From positions 2,936 through 66,935 of the forward strand of contig NW_002476004.1 of NCBI RefSeq assembly GCF_000189635.1: a stretch of DNA of 64,000 nucleotides, read 5' to 3'. The notes beneath the pieces were generated by a model. It saw only the letters and a program-made list of their open reading frames with translations. It was not told the DNA's origin and searched no databases. Each line of letters begins with the position of its first letter. The stretch's first letter is position 1. Source of the DNA: Tetrahymena thermophila SB210 (taxonomy: Eukaryota > Ciliophora > Oligohymenophorea > Hymenostomatida > Tetrahymenidae). This document shows, piece after piece, positions 26,701 to 42,000 of the stretch. The translations under genes and the position numbers were made by a program.

Positions 26701-28119
26701 TAGAATTTATTTGTCTTACAGGTAGTTAAATAGTAATTTTTTAGTACCACTCATAGCTAATCTGTAAAGTACAATTCTATCTCTTTTTAAATCTTCATAG
26801 CTAAAAAGTGTTTAATCTAGCTCATAGTCTCTTTCGTTCTAAATTCAAAAAAAAAAGAATTTTATCATTAATTATTTTAAATGAATTATCAAAATAAAAC
26901 AATTAAATTTATACTAAATTTGTCACTACTTTTTCTGTTTTTAAAATAAATTTGTTGGATTTTAAAAGAAATTGCTTACTTTGCATATTTTTTACAAGTA
27001 AGATAAAACATATTGAGCTTTATCATTGTTTTTTCTATATATTTTCTCCATGAAAAACTTCAATGATCTATAAAACTCTCTTAGATTTGTTATATAAACT
27101 TTTTGGATGAAAAGATTTTAAGATGCATTTGAGTTTTGAGAGAGACTGCCACCCGAATCTTATGTGTTTATGTTTTATGCACTCCCAAGTTATGCTTGAG
27201 ATTGTTGCATGCCATAGATATCTTCTAGTCTACCTAGAATGCTGCTCATTTGGATCGAAGGATCTTGCTTAAAATCAATCAGCTAGTGTAAAACAAGCGG
27301 AATTATATATCTACTAAAGAAAATTCTTGTTTTAATTTAAGGAGTCAGCTCTTCTAATTCTTCGTCGTCCTCAAGCGATTACTGCTCTTACTCATCTTAA
27401 TTCAAACAGTCCTCATAATTTTAACAGTGTGCTTTGAGATATTAATTTTCGTAATCGAATTTATCACCTAAATCAATTTTTATATCTTCGAATATTTTAT
27501 TTGGCTAAGATAATCCACTAACAGATGCTAAAATGATGTTCACCATCACATTCTCTTATTGCTTATAATCTTAAAACAATTACGCAAGGTACTTGCTTGG
27601 AAGCAAATTCAGCAAGTCAAAGAGACTAATCTACAGTCTGTTACTTATCATTGTTAAATAATCAATTTTTTATTACAAAAATCCCAAATTATTTTTGTCT
27701 CCACTCCCTTTTATCACATCAAGCAGCTTCTAATACTTAAAATCTAAGTGTTCATCAACTGGCTCTTCAGTAATTTGTTCTACTCTCTCTTTTATGTTTG
27801 AAGGTTGAGCATTCATTTTTAAATAATTAGTTTCACTATTATATGAAATAGAACTTTTGCTTGATTTTGCACTATTAGAATCCTACTTCTAAATATGTAT
27901 TTATGCAGTCTAATCCATCAAATTATTGCTAGAACTAGGTCTATTTACACTTAAACTTTATTGAACTTATAGAAATCCAGAACCTTATATTCCTTCCTAC
28001 TTAGCTTAAACTCTGTTCTTCTAATTCGACTATTCTATACTGTTTAATCTATTGGCTTGTTCGAAGTTTTACTAAGATGCCTTAGCCTCCTTGCTTTTTA
28101 ATCTTTTAATTATATCCAT
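20781..28119 (-). CDS. PI3K-related protein kinase, ATR/Mec1-like
   Basis: Twelve exons join in phase: 26980-28119, 25993-26838, 25333-25938, 24796-25259, 24684-24779, 24336-24586, 23480-24271, 22657-23180, 22452-22590, 22098-22321, 21601-21998, 20781-21486. They give 2061 aa and a TGA stop. Order seen: a Gln/Ser-rich N-terminus, helical repeats, a UME-like segment (DCLGLIGPVQ), a FAT region (GHQYIHQSLPRAIRLL), the kinase domain with CSDGTKKKFLIK, IVEWVDD, catalytic loop GLGDRHTDN (D1920, N1925) and HIDY (D1939 of the DFG-equivalent, with Tyr for Phe), VPETIPFRLTKNM, and a C-terminal FATC-like tail ending GWWPHA. PIKKs phosphorylate S/TQ sites; ATR signals DNA-replication stress. The UME-like piece, RLTKNM and the FATC spacing favour ATR; SMG1 (also GDRHxDN and HIDY) is the main alternative. 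It is shorter than animal ATR. Exon 6 acceptor choice (24586) is set by phase. Confidence 0.88.
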
Positions 28120-29000
28120 AGCAAATTTAAATCAAGCAAATTAAATAAATAAGTGTATTTATTTACAAATCTTTTGATAAACCAATAACAATCTTTTAAT
28201 TAATCCTATTTTACTATGAAGAAAATATACGAATTAAATGATTGAATAATCCTTGTTATTAATAATTTTTGTTTGCATCTAATTTATTATCACTCAATCC
28301 CCTTTGTTTTTATTAATTAAAATTGATTGATACCTTTTCCTCTTATTTAATGTTTTAATTCAACATTAAAAAGCGCGGAATTAAAGAATAAGCTAGCATC
28401 TCATCAGATTTACTAATCACCCCAAAAAAAAAATAGTCAATTTTTATTTTAAAATCTATACTAAATTTGAATTTATTTATTTTTCAGCCAAAATTCAAAA
28501 ATGACTTTACTATTCGTTAATTATTTTGTATTTATTAAATGAATCTAATCTAATATAATAATAATTTTTTGATTGACAAATATATATTAAATACACATCT
28601 AAAATATATACAATCATTTATCTGATTATTCTAAAAGTATACTGTAGTTTCTCCTATATTATCATTAAAAATTGTTGCTTCTAAGTATATCAACATTTAA
28701 AATTAATCAAACATTAAAAATTTTTTAGAACAAGCAGGTTCAATTCCTCCTGTTGCCATTTTTATAGTTTATAAAGTAGCTTATTTATGAAATAAAGATT
28801 ATTTAAATTTGAATTAAAAATTATGTCAAAAATTTTTTGTGCAATTAGCTATAGAATTTATTGAGAATAAAAACATAATTTTTCATAATTTACATGAAAA
28901 CAAATAGCATCATGTACAATTAAATAATATAATTAAGAATTTATTGACAAACATTAAAAATAGATATACTTTATCATAAATACTATCAAAAAAATTAATA
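28120..29000. other. Spacer upstream of the kinase gene
   Basis: AT-rich 880 bp between the kinase start and the protease stop. No gene is supported. The region should contain the kinase promoter. Confidence 0.5.
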
Positions 29001-30008
<1,008 letters not shown>

Positions 30009-31278
30009 ACTTTTAAAGAAACTATTTCTATCAATTTTTTATTTAACTTCAAAATTATTAAAATCAATCAAAATACAATCTTTTTTTATATAAAATCTGT
30101 AAAAAACAAGTTCATACTTAATTACTCAATTTATGAGTACTTCTAATTAATTATACTTATTTGGTAATAGATACTTTCATGAGTTAAAATTATCTAAATA
30201 ACATAACACTATTACTAAATGAGAAAAAAATTAATCAATGATAACTAATATGCTTGAAACTAAATAAATTTTGAATATAACCATGATAATAATTATCCAT
30301 TTAAAATACAAGAAATATTATTCAAATTCAAGTTAATTACATACAAAAATTTAGAAGATTACAACATAAAACTAAAAAACTTTTGCGCTGGCTTTTCATA
30401 AATTTTATAGTTTAAAAAAAACGAATTATTTCATCATTAAGTAAATATAAACAAATTTGTTTAAAAAAACAAAATAAATTCAAAATAATTTAGTATTTTT
30501 TATAATATAAATATAAATTTTTTTATTCAAAAAGTAATTCTGTTTCATACAATCAGCAATAATTATAATTTTACCACATTTTTAAAAATAAAGTTAATTA
30601 AAGTATTACTAAGCACGATTAGCTGCTCCACTAATTTTTAAATATCTTATAAAAATACTACTTATAAAACATTAAATTAAATGAATTTACTTTTTCATTA
30701 ATGCTTTTATAAATTATAGAACAAAAGTTAGATTTTCAATTAAAAATTTTCCTTATTTTAAATTATTTTCAAAACTTTTATGGTTTCAAGGTTCATAGTA
30801 AAGCTTAAACACCATATGAAATCTATTTCATCATTTAATAATTTATCAAATATAATTTTATATTTCCAGATTTAATAATATTTATTTTATTAATTTTTTT
30901 AGAACCCAGATTTTCAAAAATATCAAACCATTAAAATTTAAAGTCTTGTTTATCACCACAAATAGGTATAAGATGTTAGTAAAACTTTAAGATATTAGTC
31001 GATATACTTTAATTATTAATTATGATTGATTTTATGCTCATTTAAACTCTATTTTTATTTAGACTAACTTATAGATTTTCTCAAATATTATGAATTAGTT
31101 TTTAAAAATTAAAATTCATTTCATATTAAAATTCGTTAGTAAATAAAAAAATACTATTTTTATCTTTTTAAAAATAATAAAGCATAAAAAAGAAGATAGA
31201 GAAATATTTAATTAAAATAAATTATTAAAAATGTATTAGGACTAAAATTTATAAAAAATATATAAAAACAAATAAATT
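30009..31278. other. Spacer upstream of the protease gene
   Basis: AT-rich 1.27 kb with no supported gene. It holds the protease 5' region and the 3' end of the giant surface-protein gene to the right. Confidence 0.5.
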
Positions 31279-33068
31279 TCAAAAATTTTGCTTTACTTTA
31301 TTTTAAAAACTATTGAGTCTTATTTGATCAGGATGTTTTAAGATTTTATTTTTTTAATAAAATGTTCTCATCAATCCAAAATTTTAACTATAAAGATATT
31401 TATAAAAATATTAAAACTGAATTTTATCTTTAGAATCAAGAAAATTTCTCAATTTTTTCCAATTATCTAAGCTTTTAATATGTTTTTTCACAAGATTACT
31501 TAAGAATAGCATTTTAATAGCGTAGTTGAATACTTTTGATTTCATTTACAAATAATTTAAAAAAGATAGCAAGTTGATTTTTAAATTTATGTTGATTTCT
31601 ATGAGAATGTGATAGAGAATAATCAACACTATGCAAGTATATGATACATTTGTTAATACCTAAAAAAAACTATCTTTCAACTAAGAAGTAAGTAAATTTA
31701 AACTAAAGCATAGAGCTATTTTGTACTGTAATTTAAAGTCAACATCATTTAACTTATTTTCTTTATATGGTTTACCTAAATGTTAAATATTAATTAAAAA
31801 ATTTACTTTAAATATTTATTTTACAATATTTTAAACTTTAATTTATGTTATTAATTAATTAAGAAGTAAATAAAGATGATAAAAATCATCTAATAAATTT
31901 TAAAGATAAAATGAATATACATGCAAAGATTAGAAGGCAATAAGTTAAAGATAGCAAAATAGAAAATATAGTCTATAGGTTAGTTGTCTAATAAGAGCTG
32001 TATAATATTATGCTAAGTATTTACTTAAAGATTAACTTTATAAAATCCCAAAAAAAGTATTTATACTTGTATTCATTTGTAAAAAACCCATAACGCATTT
32101 AATATTTGTACTAATGCAAATAAAATCTATTATTTTGCATCTTTAAAATTAGGAATAACATAGGCACCAGAAAAACCACCGAATAAAGAGGCAAATAAAA
32201 GTAATGATATAAATTTAGCTAATAATTATCACAATAACTTGATAAATACTCTGTTACAAACAAGACACCACCAAAATTTTAGCAAATAATCTATTTAAAA
32301 TTTAATTGGTAAATAAATTATTAATGATAAATAAAACATAAAGATTTTAATTTAAAATTTTAATTAATATTAAATATGGAAGGAAAAGTATTTACCAATT
32401 TATAAAGCTTTGTTAAAACAGCAGTCTAAGTGTAGTAAATGAAGATCTGACTAGCAATAAAAACTTTTACAAAAATATTTTTCTCATTAAAGTAAAATTT
32501 TTTAATTAAAAAAAAAGATATAAGAAACAGATAACTCATAAACCAGATCAAAAGCAAAAAGAGAATACCCTTTACTAAGATATCAGCATTAGATACCCTC
32601 TCTAAAAAGCACTCAAAAGCCCTCAATTATAAGCTAAAGAGATTTCCTAAATCTAAAAACATATTGGAGAAAAAGTAAGAAAAGTTTGTTTCATAGCTCA
32701 ATACTATACCAATTATGTATATTTCTATTAAAAAAAATTTCAGGACAGGATATGTCTTAAAGTTTTATTATACTCTCTATAAGAATATTATATATAAAAC
32801 TTTAGTTATGAGTTTATTTTATAAATTATTCTAATAATTTTAGACCATTTTAATTATTATCCAAATACAAATAATCATAAATAAAAATGGGTATATTATC
32901 TCTAGTACAGAGATTTCTGAACACCTTTTATTAATTTAAAATAAATATTAAATATAATTTTCATATATTAATATTACTTAATGCATTTGTTTTTAAAGTT
33001 CTTTGCATATGAATATCCCCAAAATATACCTCTTCTATCACAATCTTCACACAAAGCTCCAATATATC
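31279..33068 (-). other. Conserved membrane C-terminus of giant protein 1 (exons)
   Basis: Four exons: 32978-33068 (91 nt, GYIGALCEDCDRRG...WGYSYAKN), 32396-32924 (529 nt), 31921-32290 (370 nt) and 31279-31775 (497 nt). They encode several hydrophobic helices (YPFLFMIICIWIIIKM, ILFLLLIWFMSYLFLISFFL and others), the segment YGFFTNEYKYKYFFWDFIKL and a basic cytosolic tail with DNWKKL. The same exon lengths, phases and motifs recur in the second giant gene. Confidence 0.88.
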
Positions 33069-36000
33069 CTATTGAAAATTAATTAGAATTGTATTTACAA
33101 ATATTAATATAGCTTGAAATTAAAAAATTTATAAAAAAACTATTTAAAAATTTAATTCAACAATAAAAATCTTCAAAAAATTAAAATTTTCAATTTCAAT
33201 TTCAAAATTTAAAGTTCAATTATTTTGAAAATATCAATAAATAATAATTTATGAATTGAAAATATTTAAAAAATAAGAATATTTATTATATTTTAAATTT
33301 TTAAATCATTATATTTTTTTAAATTTAATAAGTTCTCCATAAAATAAAAATAAATGGTTGGATACCTTCATCGCAATAGTAATTTTAATCAGATACTTAA
33401 ATTCTTTTTTGATAAATTTTTTATTAAGCTTCACTAATGTTTTAATCGCCAATACAGTTAGAGCATTGATAGATATCAGATGAGTTTTTATTAACTCTCC
33501 AATATTAAGAACTCAAATAAATATTATTTCCTTAGCAAGTTATATCATTATTTGGACATTAAAAACAAGAATCAGTAATAATAAAGCTATATGAATCTTT
33601 ACATTAAAAGCAATAATCATAGTATTCGTATATCTTTTTTACTATTTTGCCAACTTAACATTATTTTGCTAATTAAATATTTAATATCAATTTATACTCT
33701 TAATTGTATCCTATTACATTTTAACCTGAGTCATAAATAGGTATTTTAATTTAGTTACTAGTTATTTTTACTTGAAGCTAATCACCCATGAGTCCATATA
33801 TTAATAGTTAATCAGTCACATTAAATATTCCTTACTCATTTGTCAGGCTTTTTGTATTTATGTAACCATATCCAGATTAAATGCTTACTTATAAATTAAT
33901 ATTGCTTTCGCTCAACTTTTCAAAGTTTTTGCTTGATAAAATCAAAATTATATCATCCTTATTAAAATAAATAATTTAATTAATTACAAAATAATGTTAT
34001 TTTCAAGATTAATTAATTAATTTATTTATTTTTAATTTTATTATTAAACAATTAAATATATGTTTAAGGGTTAAAAAATAAATTTATTAAAATAAAAATT
34101 GTAAAGTTTTATGATCAAGATGTTTTATATTAAAAATTGTTTTATAAATAATAAAATAAATACCCTCATTTTGAATTTAAAAATATTAATTAAAAAAATT
34201 TAATTACATTCAATTAGCCACCTTCATGATTAAGCACATCTATTTAAGGAATGTTATTGTAAGCATTGAATTATTTATTGTTAATATAGATGTCAAAATG
34301 AATTGGAGATTACTTAATTATTTAACCATATTTTTATGCAGTGTTATTTTTATATGTATTGTTGAAATATTAGTTTACACTTTAACCTGTGTTTGAAGAT
34401 ATAGCTCCTCCATATTGTGCATAATTAGAATCAAAATAGCAATCATTAAGTTATACAATATTTGAAAGAATTTAGGAATACTCATTGTTAAGATAGATAG
34501 CACCACCTTCTGATAATGCATTATTATTATCGAAAATGCATTTTTAAATTAGAATTGAAGAATAATTAAGATAAATACCACCTCCATTTTCATATGCCTT
34601 GTTATTCTAAAATTATGAATTTTAAATATTTATCTAATTTTTTTGGTTTTATTGTTATAGAATCCTTGAAGATCCTTAACTTGGTATCTAAATTTGTTAA
34701 ACATACAATCCTGAGCCATGAAGTGCAGTATTTGAGTCAAAGCGGGATTAGTAGATATTTAGAAATATTGCTGCTATTTAAATTATTCCTTGACTACATT
34801 ACTTGCAGAAATTGTTATTTGAATTTAAGAGTTGAATTTAACAATAAGTGCTATTATATAATGCCACATTTTAAATAGGTAAATTAGGATTAGTTAATTA
34901 CTAAAATGCATAAATATTAGCATTATCCTATAACGTGCAATTATAGATATACAATTAATAGATTTGATCAAAATTTATTAGATTATCTAGGAAAAGACTT
35001 GATTCGTATATGTTGTTAAAGTCAAGTAGAGTTTATGTATTGGTTACTAGTAAAATCTTTTAAAAAATAAGAGTATTTATAAATTATTGATCTAAAAATT
35101 TGCTTTTATTTGAAAATATTTTAAATTTTGAATTTTAAATGAAAACATAATTAGCTCTGTTAATGTAAAAAATTGAGCTAATTATATTTTCTTAAGCAAC
35201 AACTTAGATATTTAAAAATTGAATATTATCAGTAATCTTTTCTATTTAGTTAGTTGAAATTATTTGCTTTAGTATGACTATTGTTTTGGCTGATATTTAA
35301 TTGTTTAAATAAAGGTTGCTGCCTAAAATAGAGAAATTATTTTCAAAAATACTGCTTTCAATTTGAACAAAAGATCTAGGTAAATTCGAAGTTTGAAGTG
35401 ATATAGCTCCTCCTCCATATTATGCAAAATTAGATAAAAATAAACAATTTTTAATGTTAATGTCTTGGCTATTTGAAAACTATTAATCAATCAAAATAGC
35501 ACCTCCTTTAGATTCCAAGCTGTCTTCGCTATAGGCATAATTACCAATAAAGGTAGAATTTTAAAATGACATGCTCCCCTCACTTTTAGGACTCCAAAAT
35601 ATGGCTCCACCAAATAAAGCTAAACCATTTGCAAACAAAGAATTAAATATAGTAAACGCTACACTTGTTATCATTATAAATCCGCCATTTTTTATTGATT
35701 TTAATTCTTTGTAGTTATTTTAACCAAGACTAACTGAGTTTGTAAAATTTGAATTTATAATATTTATTGTTTTTACTTATCCATTGATCCAATTAAATGG
35801 GTTATCAATGTTACAGTCAGTAAATTTGGAATTGTCTATTATTACTGATATAGTTGGTGATTTAAAATAAAATCCTAAAGAAATAGAGCCAAGGGTGATC
35901 TAATTTAAAATTTAAAAATTATTTAAATATTTTTAAATAATTAAAATAAAAAAAATGTAACAATGCTGTGATTTCTCAATTTCAAAGTTTAAATGTTAAA

Positions 36001-39000
36001 AATGAAAATTTTTTGATTTTTTCTATTATTTTTTTAAATTGATTGCAATTTTATGGCTCCTCATTAATTTGTGCAAAGAGGGATTACAATAGTTTATCAA
36101 AAATATTTAAAGAGAATTCGAAAGAAAATAAAATTTACCCCTTTAACTAGCAATTAAGATTAGAATTATTAAAATACTATATTTTTTATTTAAATTGTAG
36201 TGTCCTAAACTGTATTTATTGAGATCAGCCCACAATCCTCTAAATTATCTTAAATGACAATAGTAATATTGTTGCATACAATATTATTTATAATTATTCC
36301 AGCTGGAGTAGCAAGTTAATTATTTGAATAACTTTTATTATTTGATTATAATTAATCATTTTTTATTTAGATGAAATTATTAGATATTCTGATATCATTT
36401 AGATAAAAGCTATCTATACTTATGAAATTTAATGATTAACTTATCTAGCAGAATATTGGAGATATTAAATTTATTAAAGTCTGAGATTATGATACTTGTT
36501 AAATATATACACTAGAAACTGAGTCTGTTTTTAAAAATAAGAATTAGTTGTTATTTATCAATGTAATATTTTAGATTTAAACTTTTTTTAAATTAGTAAA
36601 AGATATCAGCTATTAGAGATTTTTAGATTAAAAATTATTTCTTTACAAATTAAATCTTAATATTTATGAGCTTGTGTTTTAGTCTGTAGAATAGTCCAAA
36701 AATAAGCTATTGATACTTTCTGAAAATATTTAATTTTCTAGGAAAAATACATCTTAAAATACGGAATTTTGATTTACATTTTTTAAGTTCGATAAGCTAT
36801 CTTATTATTATAAAAAACCATAGTTTTAAATAATTGTATTTGAGATATAAAAATTAGAAACACTAAAAGTGTTTGAAGCTATTAGAGGTATATTTTGGAT
36901 AGAATTTTATTTCAAGTTGGATAAACTAAATTTAATATCTGTAATATTTAGATCATTTAGAAATTGAGAATTTAAAATGCAGGATCCATTAGAAAATTCA
37001 CATTAAGAGAAGCTAACGTTATTAAACAATACTTTAATTTATTGGTTTTAAATATAGATTGGTTAGATATCAAACATTTCTGTACCATCATTAAATTAGC
37101 ATTAATAAAAAGAGATATTAGTTAAATTAATGTATGCTTCAAATATATTCAATGATAATAGTGATGCTTTACTCATTACTACCTATTATTTAAAAAATAT
37201 TTTAAATTAAATATAAATTTTCTTAAAATTATAAAAAATATTTTCAATTGTTTTTAGAAATGTTAGGTTTAAGATAAAAAATATTACATTTATAAATTAT
37301 GCTTGATCGATAGTTAAATATATTTAGGCATCTTTAAGTTTTGTTAAAATATTAATTAGTTTATTACTATTATAAACTTAAACGTTTTAAAATTAAACAT
37401 ATTAAAGAGTTACAGTTGAATTTTACAACGTTGATAAATTAAATGCTAAGTATTACTGTTAGTTATTTTAGCTTTAGTTAAATCTACAATTAAGCATTTT
37501 AAATGTTATTAATTAACTATCCTAGACAATAATTCCATAAAAGCTACTATTAAATTGTTATTAAAAATTAATATTTTATACAAAGACTTGGTTAAAGCCA
37601 ACAACAGTAAAGGGCTATAATTATAAAAAATTTAAATAAATATTAGGGTTTGAAGTTTAAGATGTAACATTTAAACTTATTAGTTATAAAGATCTAATCT
37701 AATTCTATAATTTAGTAGAGAAAACCTAATTTCTTTATTCCACACATTAATCCCCATAAAAAATTAGCAATACTTCTAACTCTTTAACTTGTAATTCATT
37801 GTAATATACAACAGCCTAATCATATTACAATTCACTTAATATCAGCTAATCAATATCCACTTCATTAATTCTGTTATAATTTAAAGGATTTTGTTAAGAT
37901 CCATCACCTATTTAATTATTTTAATCTAAGCATTTAGTATAAATTGTTCTCTATTTTTTGTAATAACAGCCTTATTCGGTGTTTTGACACAGATAACATT
38001 TTCTTCTCTCTTTGTCATTGGTTATGCTGTAGTTTTAAAGAATCAAATTCAAGTTTTGCTTGCACGACAAACACTATGAATCATATAAAAACAGTGGATT
38101 TTAACTTATATCGCTTTCATTAGTGCAAGTTTAACACCTTATATAAAATAAAGCATACTTTTTAGATAAAAATAATAAAGTAAGTAATTACATTAATGGA
38201 CATATTTAGCAATCATCTCCTTTTGAAGTAAGGCTTACCATGCTTTATATATTAGGGATAGCATTTTAATTATAATAAAGTTTTCCTATGAAATACTATA
38301 TGGGACTAATTAACGAGAAAAGCATTTATTAATTACATTTAATACATTAAGGTTAGTTGTTAATTAGTATACATTAAGAACAATATTTACCGCATGATAT
38401 AGCAAGACAAATTTTTTATTATTAATCGAAATAATAACCTTATTGGCATTCAGTACAGAATAATTGATAATTATTTGAAGTACTATTATAATTTAATCTT
38501 TGCTAAATGCTTAATTACTGTCTTTTATAAATCAACTAAGATGTAAAATTAAATGTCCTAGTGCCTATTTCAAAAAAAAAATTTAATATTTAAACAACAA
38601 ATTATAAATACCTTCATAGCATTTAGAACATCCTTAGGGACACTTAATACATCCATTTATTGAAGGGATACTGTATTAATCTAAGCAGCTGGTGCATTAG
38701 GATATAAGGTTGTTTGAATTGGGATCTTAGTAATAAAAGCATTAAGCGCATCCATAATTCTAAAATTATAATTAATCTTCATAAAATATTTTATTTAAAT
38801 AATATAAATACATTGTTTTAACAAACATCATCTTGGCATTTAGGAGGATTATAACTTAAATTTAGAATGCTTCCATTACTGCAAAACAAACATTATGTAT
38901 TAGATTGATTCTGCAAACAATTAGAACATTTTGTTTATGAAACAGTAGTTCGACATCCATAGTTACATTCTTGTTAGTTTTTTTAAATAATGTACCCATC

Positions 39001-42000
39001 ATTACATTGCTTACAAATGAAGGTTATCTGAGCTGCATTTTATTAAAATGCCCATAAATTTTCAGATAAATCTAAACTTTAAGCTCCCTAATTTACTAAG
39101 ACACTACTATGAATGCATTGAGAAATAAATTATTTGCATTAAATACCTATTTATATATAATTGAAGATAGTAAAAACTATTAATTTTTTTTTTTACCATC
39201 ATAAGACAAAAAATATCCATCATAGCATTAAAAGCATTTTTTAATGTATTATTTATTATTAAATTCTGCTTGTGATATCATTCTTAAGGCTTCTATGTTA
39301 TAATTTAAAACAGATTCCTAATTTTCTATTATAAAAATATATTTTTTTAAAAATATTCATAAAATAATATGATAAATATAAAATTTTCAAAATGTTTTTG
39401 ATTTAAATATCTATATTCAATATTACCATATTAACATTAGTTACAGTTTAAACCACATTTTTAGCATGATTGTAAGTCAAAAGATACTAAGTATCCTTAT
39501 TAACAACTCAAACAAATTAATTAAAAATTATATAAATATTTTTAGCTTGGATCGTAGTTAATTTTAGTCTTAAGTTAAGCATATCCTGTAATAAAAGTTG
39601 CAAATTGGCAAACTTTACAATTATCTGGGCAAGGTTAGCATATTCCATCTGTTAATACAAAACCGTAGCTGCAATCAACACAAACTGCTTGATTCAATTA
39701 ATTTTAAATACAAGAGGAGCATCCTTGGGGGCCTGCAAATTTTAAATATAAAATTTTATGGTGTATACAAATTAAAAACTTACATAAATTTGATGAATAG
39801 GAAATTAAGTCCAAGTTATTGTTAATTATAAAATTACTAGCTCCTAGTTTATTTAATAGTACTTAAGCATTTTAATCCAGCTAAGCTATATAATTTTAGC
39901 AAGTTTTATATTTATTACTGATATCATTCCTAATTTATAAATGATAATTAAATTTATTATTTATAAAAAAATAAATTCAAATTTACCATATGCCAAATTC
40001 TGAAGAGCAATCAAGGCAAGTATAAGTTGGTGAATTTGGATAATATTAAGCCATTTAAGCATATTAATATATTTAATTATCACATTTTAAGCAAAGCTGA
40101 TAAGTTGAAGAAAGCTAATATAAAAAATAGCCTTAGATGCATTATGTACAAAATATCTTGGAATCACATGAATAGCACCTACATTTTTAAAATAAATATT
40201 TTTAAAAAATATACACATTTATTATACCCTTATGGACACTTTTTGGTTTTGTCTGATAAGCAAAAATTTTAATCATAGCAATCTTCTTTTACATAAGTTA
40301 GCTGCATATTAAAATATAACTACTAAGGAATGATTTATAATTATGCTATTTCTTCAACACTGTAGCATATTTAATTACCTGGATTAGTGTAGTAGGTGGG
40401 GCATAATAAACACTCCTTACTATTAACTGATATATTTTAGCAAAAACCATATTTATTTGTACAATACATATAACCATTTGAGTCTGGGACATTTATATTT
40501 TAAAGCATGCACTAACTCTAATCATAAAATTAAATAAAGCATTAATTCCCAACTATTAAACTTAACAAATTTATTGAGGTGACGCATTAGCCATTATTAT
40601 TGAGAATGCAATAATTGTTTGGGCAAACACTACAGTTACTGCTTAATAAATCAGCACAAAATCCTAGAATTAAGAAATATAAAAGATTTTTATCTTGAAA
40701 AAAAAAATCATTAATTAGTACCATTAGAATCTGCACAATAAGTTATTTGCTGCTAAACAAGATTTTGGCATGTGTTTTACATAGTTGTTGATAAACATTA
40801 ACTATAATCACATTTTTTACAGTTACCATTAAGTGTGCAATAACCGTTTTAATCAACACACATTCCTTAGCTTGTTTAAATACTTTTGCAAGATAAAGTA
40901 TTTGGGTCTAAACAAAATTTTCCTGGTGCACATTATATCTTAGTTTAAAATATTTTTATAAATATCTAGATTATAAATTTAAATAAATACAGCTATTGGT
41001 TAGTTTTATTACAAGCATCGATTTGTATCTTTTTGTAATCCTTTATTATCAAATTATTAATTATTTAATTTTTATATCTATTTTACCAATTGTTTAAGGA
41101 TTTGATTAACTCAATTTGTAACACGAATATAGTCCTTATGATGTAGCAAGCAAACAATACCTTTTTAAAAATAACTTTTTAACAATAAATAAAGCTTTTT
41201 TTAAATTACCCGTTTGTAAAACAATTAGATGCACCATATGTTCCTATAGTTTATTATTGTAAGCATAAATGGGTATTTAGTTCTTTTCCTGGATACTTAT
41301 CAGAAAGAGGAACACATTCACCTTATGATATGCAGAATTACTATTAACATTTGCTTACGTATTTTACACCTTAAGGTAGACATATTTAAGTTAAGTAGTC
41401 TCTTCCTATTTTGTTTATTTCATTTGGTGAACTCATTGCTTCGCATTAATAATTATTATTTGTATTCAAACAATATAAACCATCCATACAACCAATACTA
41501 TTTTCTAATTTTATAAATTTTACTGAATATTTTGCTAAAAAATTATAAATAATTACAAGTATTCAAATCTTAGCATTGTTAGTTTGCATTTTTAGCTCTG
41601 TATATTAAATTTGGATAATTTGGATCATATAACTAAACTAATTGGCATTTTTGTTTTCCATTTCTATTTAAGTAAATCTAATTAAGCTTCTACAAAATTA
41701 AATATTTAATTTAATTAAATGAAGAAAAATTACCCTATATTAAGTATGCAATAAGTTATTCCAAGGCAAGTAACTATCTCTAATTAATTTAAGAACTTTT
41801 TAATATGTATTATTCTTACAAATAAATTTTACGTATTTAAGTTTCTTAGTCTTAAATCAAACACTATTGTTAAATATTGATACCTACAATAAAATCACCT
41901 TTAGCTAGAGTGCCTTCAGTAAAGCAAAAATCTTTCTTAGTTTATGAATAAGTATAGAGGCAAGAACCTTAAACACAAGTTTCTATATTGTCTCCATTTC

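Noticed and set aside
31886-32290. First-pass stop codon for giant gene 1 at 31886
   Set aside because: The paralogue and a phase-1 intron (31776-31920) show that the reading continues to a conserved basic tail ending at 31279.
34594-34878. Plus-strand standard-code ORF of 94 codons
   Set aside because: It is antisense to beta-helix exon 34208-34793 of the giant gene and overlaps its intron; no protein feature supports it.
34794-34901. Apparent frameshift in the beta-helix region
   Set aside because: A 108-nt GT-AG intron at exactly these positions restores the frame in phase 2, so no break is needed.
39598-40272. Two plus-strand ORFs (39598-39825 and 40027-40272)
   Set aside because: Both are antisense to minus-strand furin-like Cys-rich exons, whose cysteine spacing marks the coding strand.
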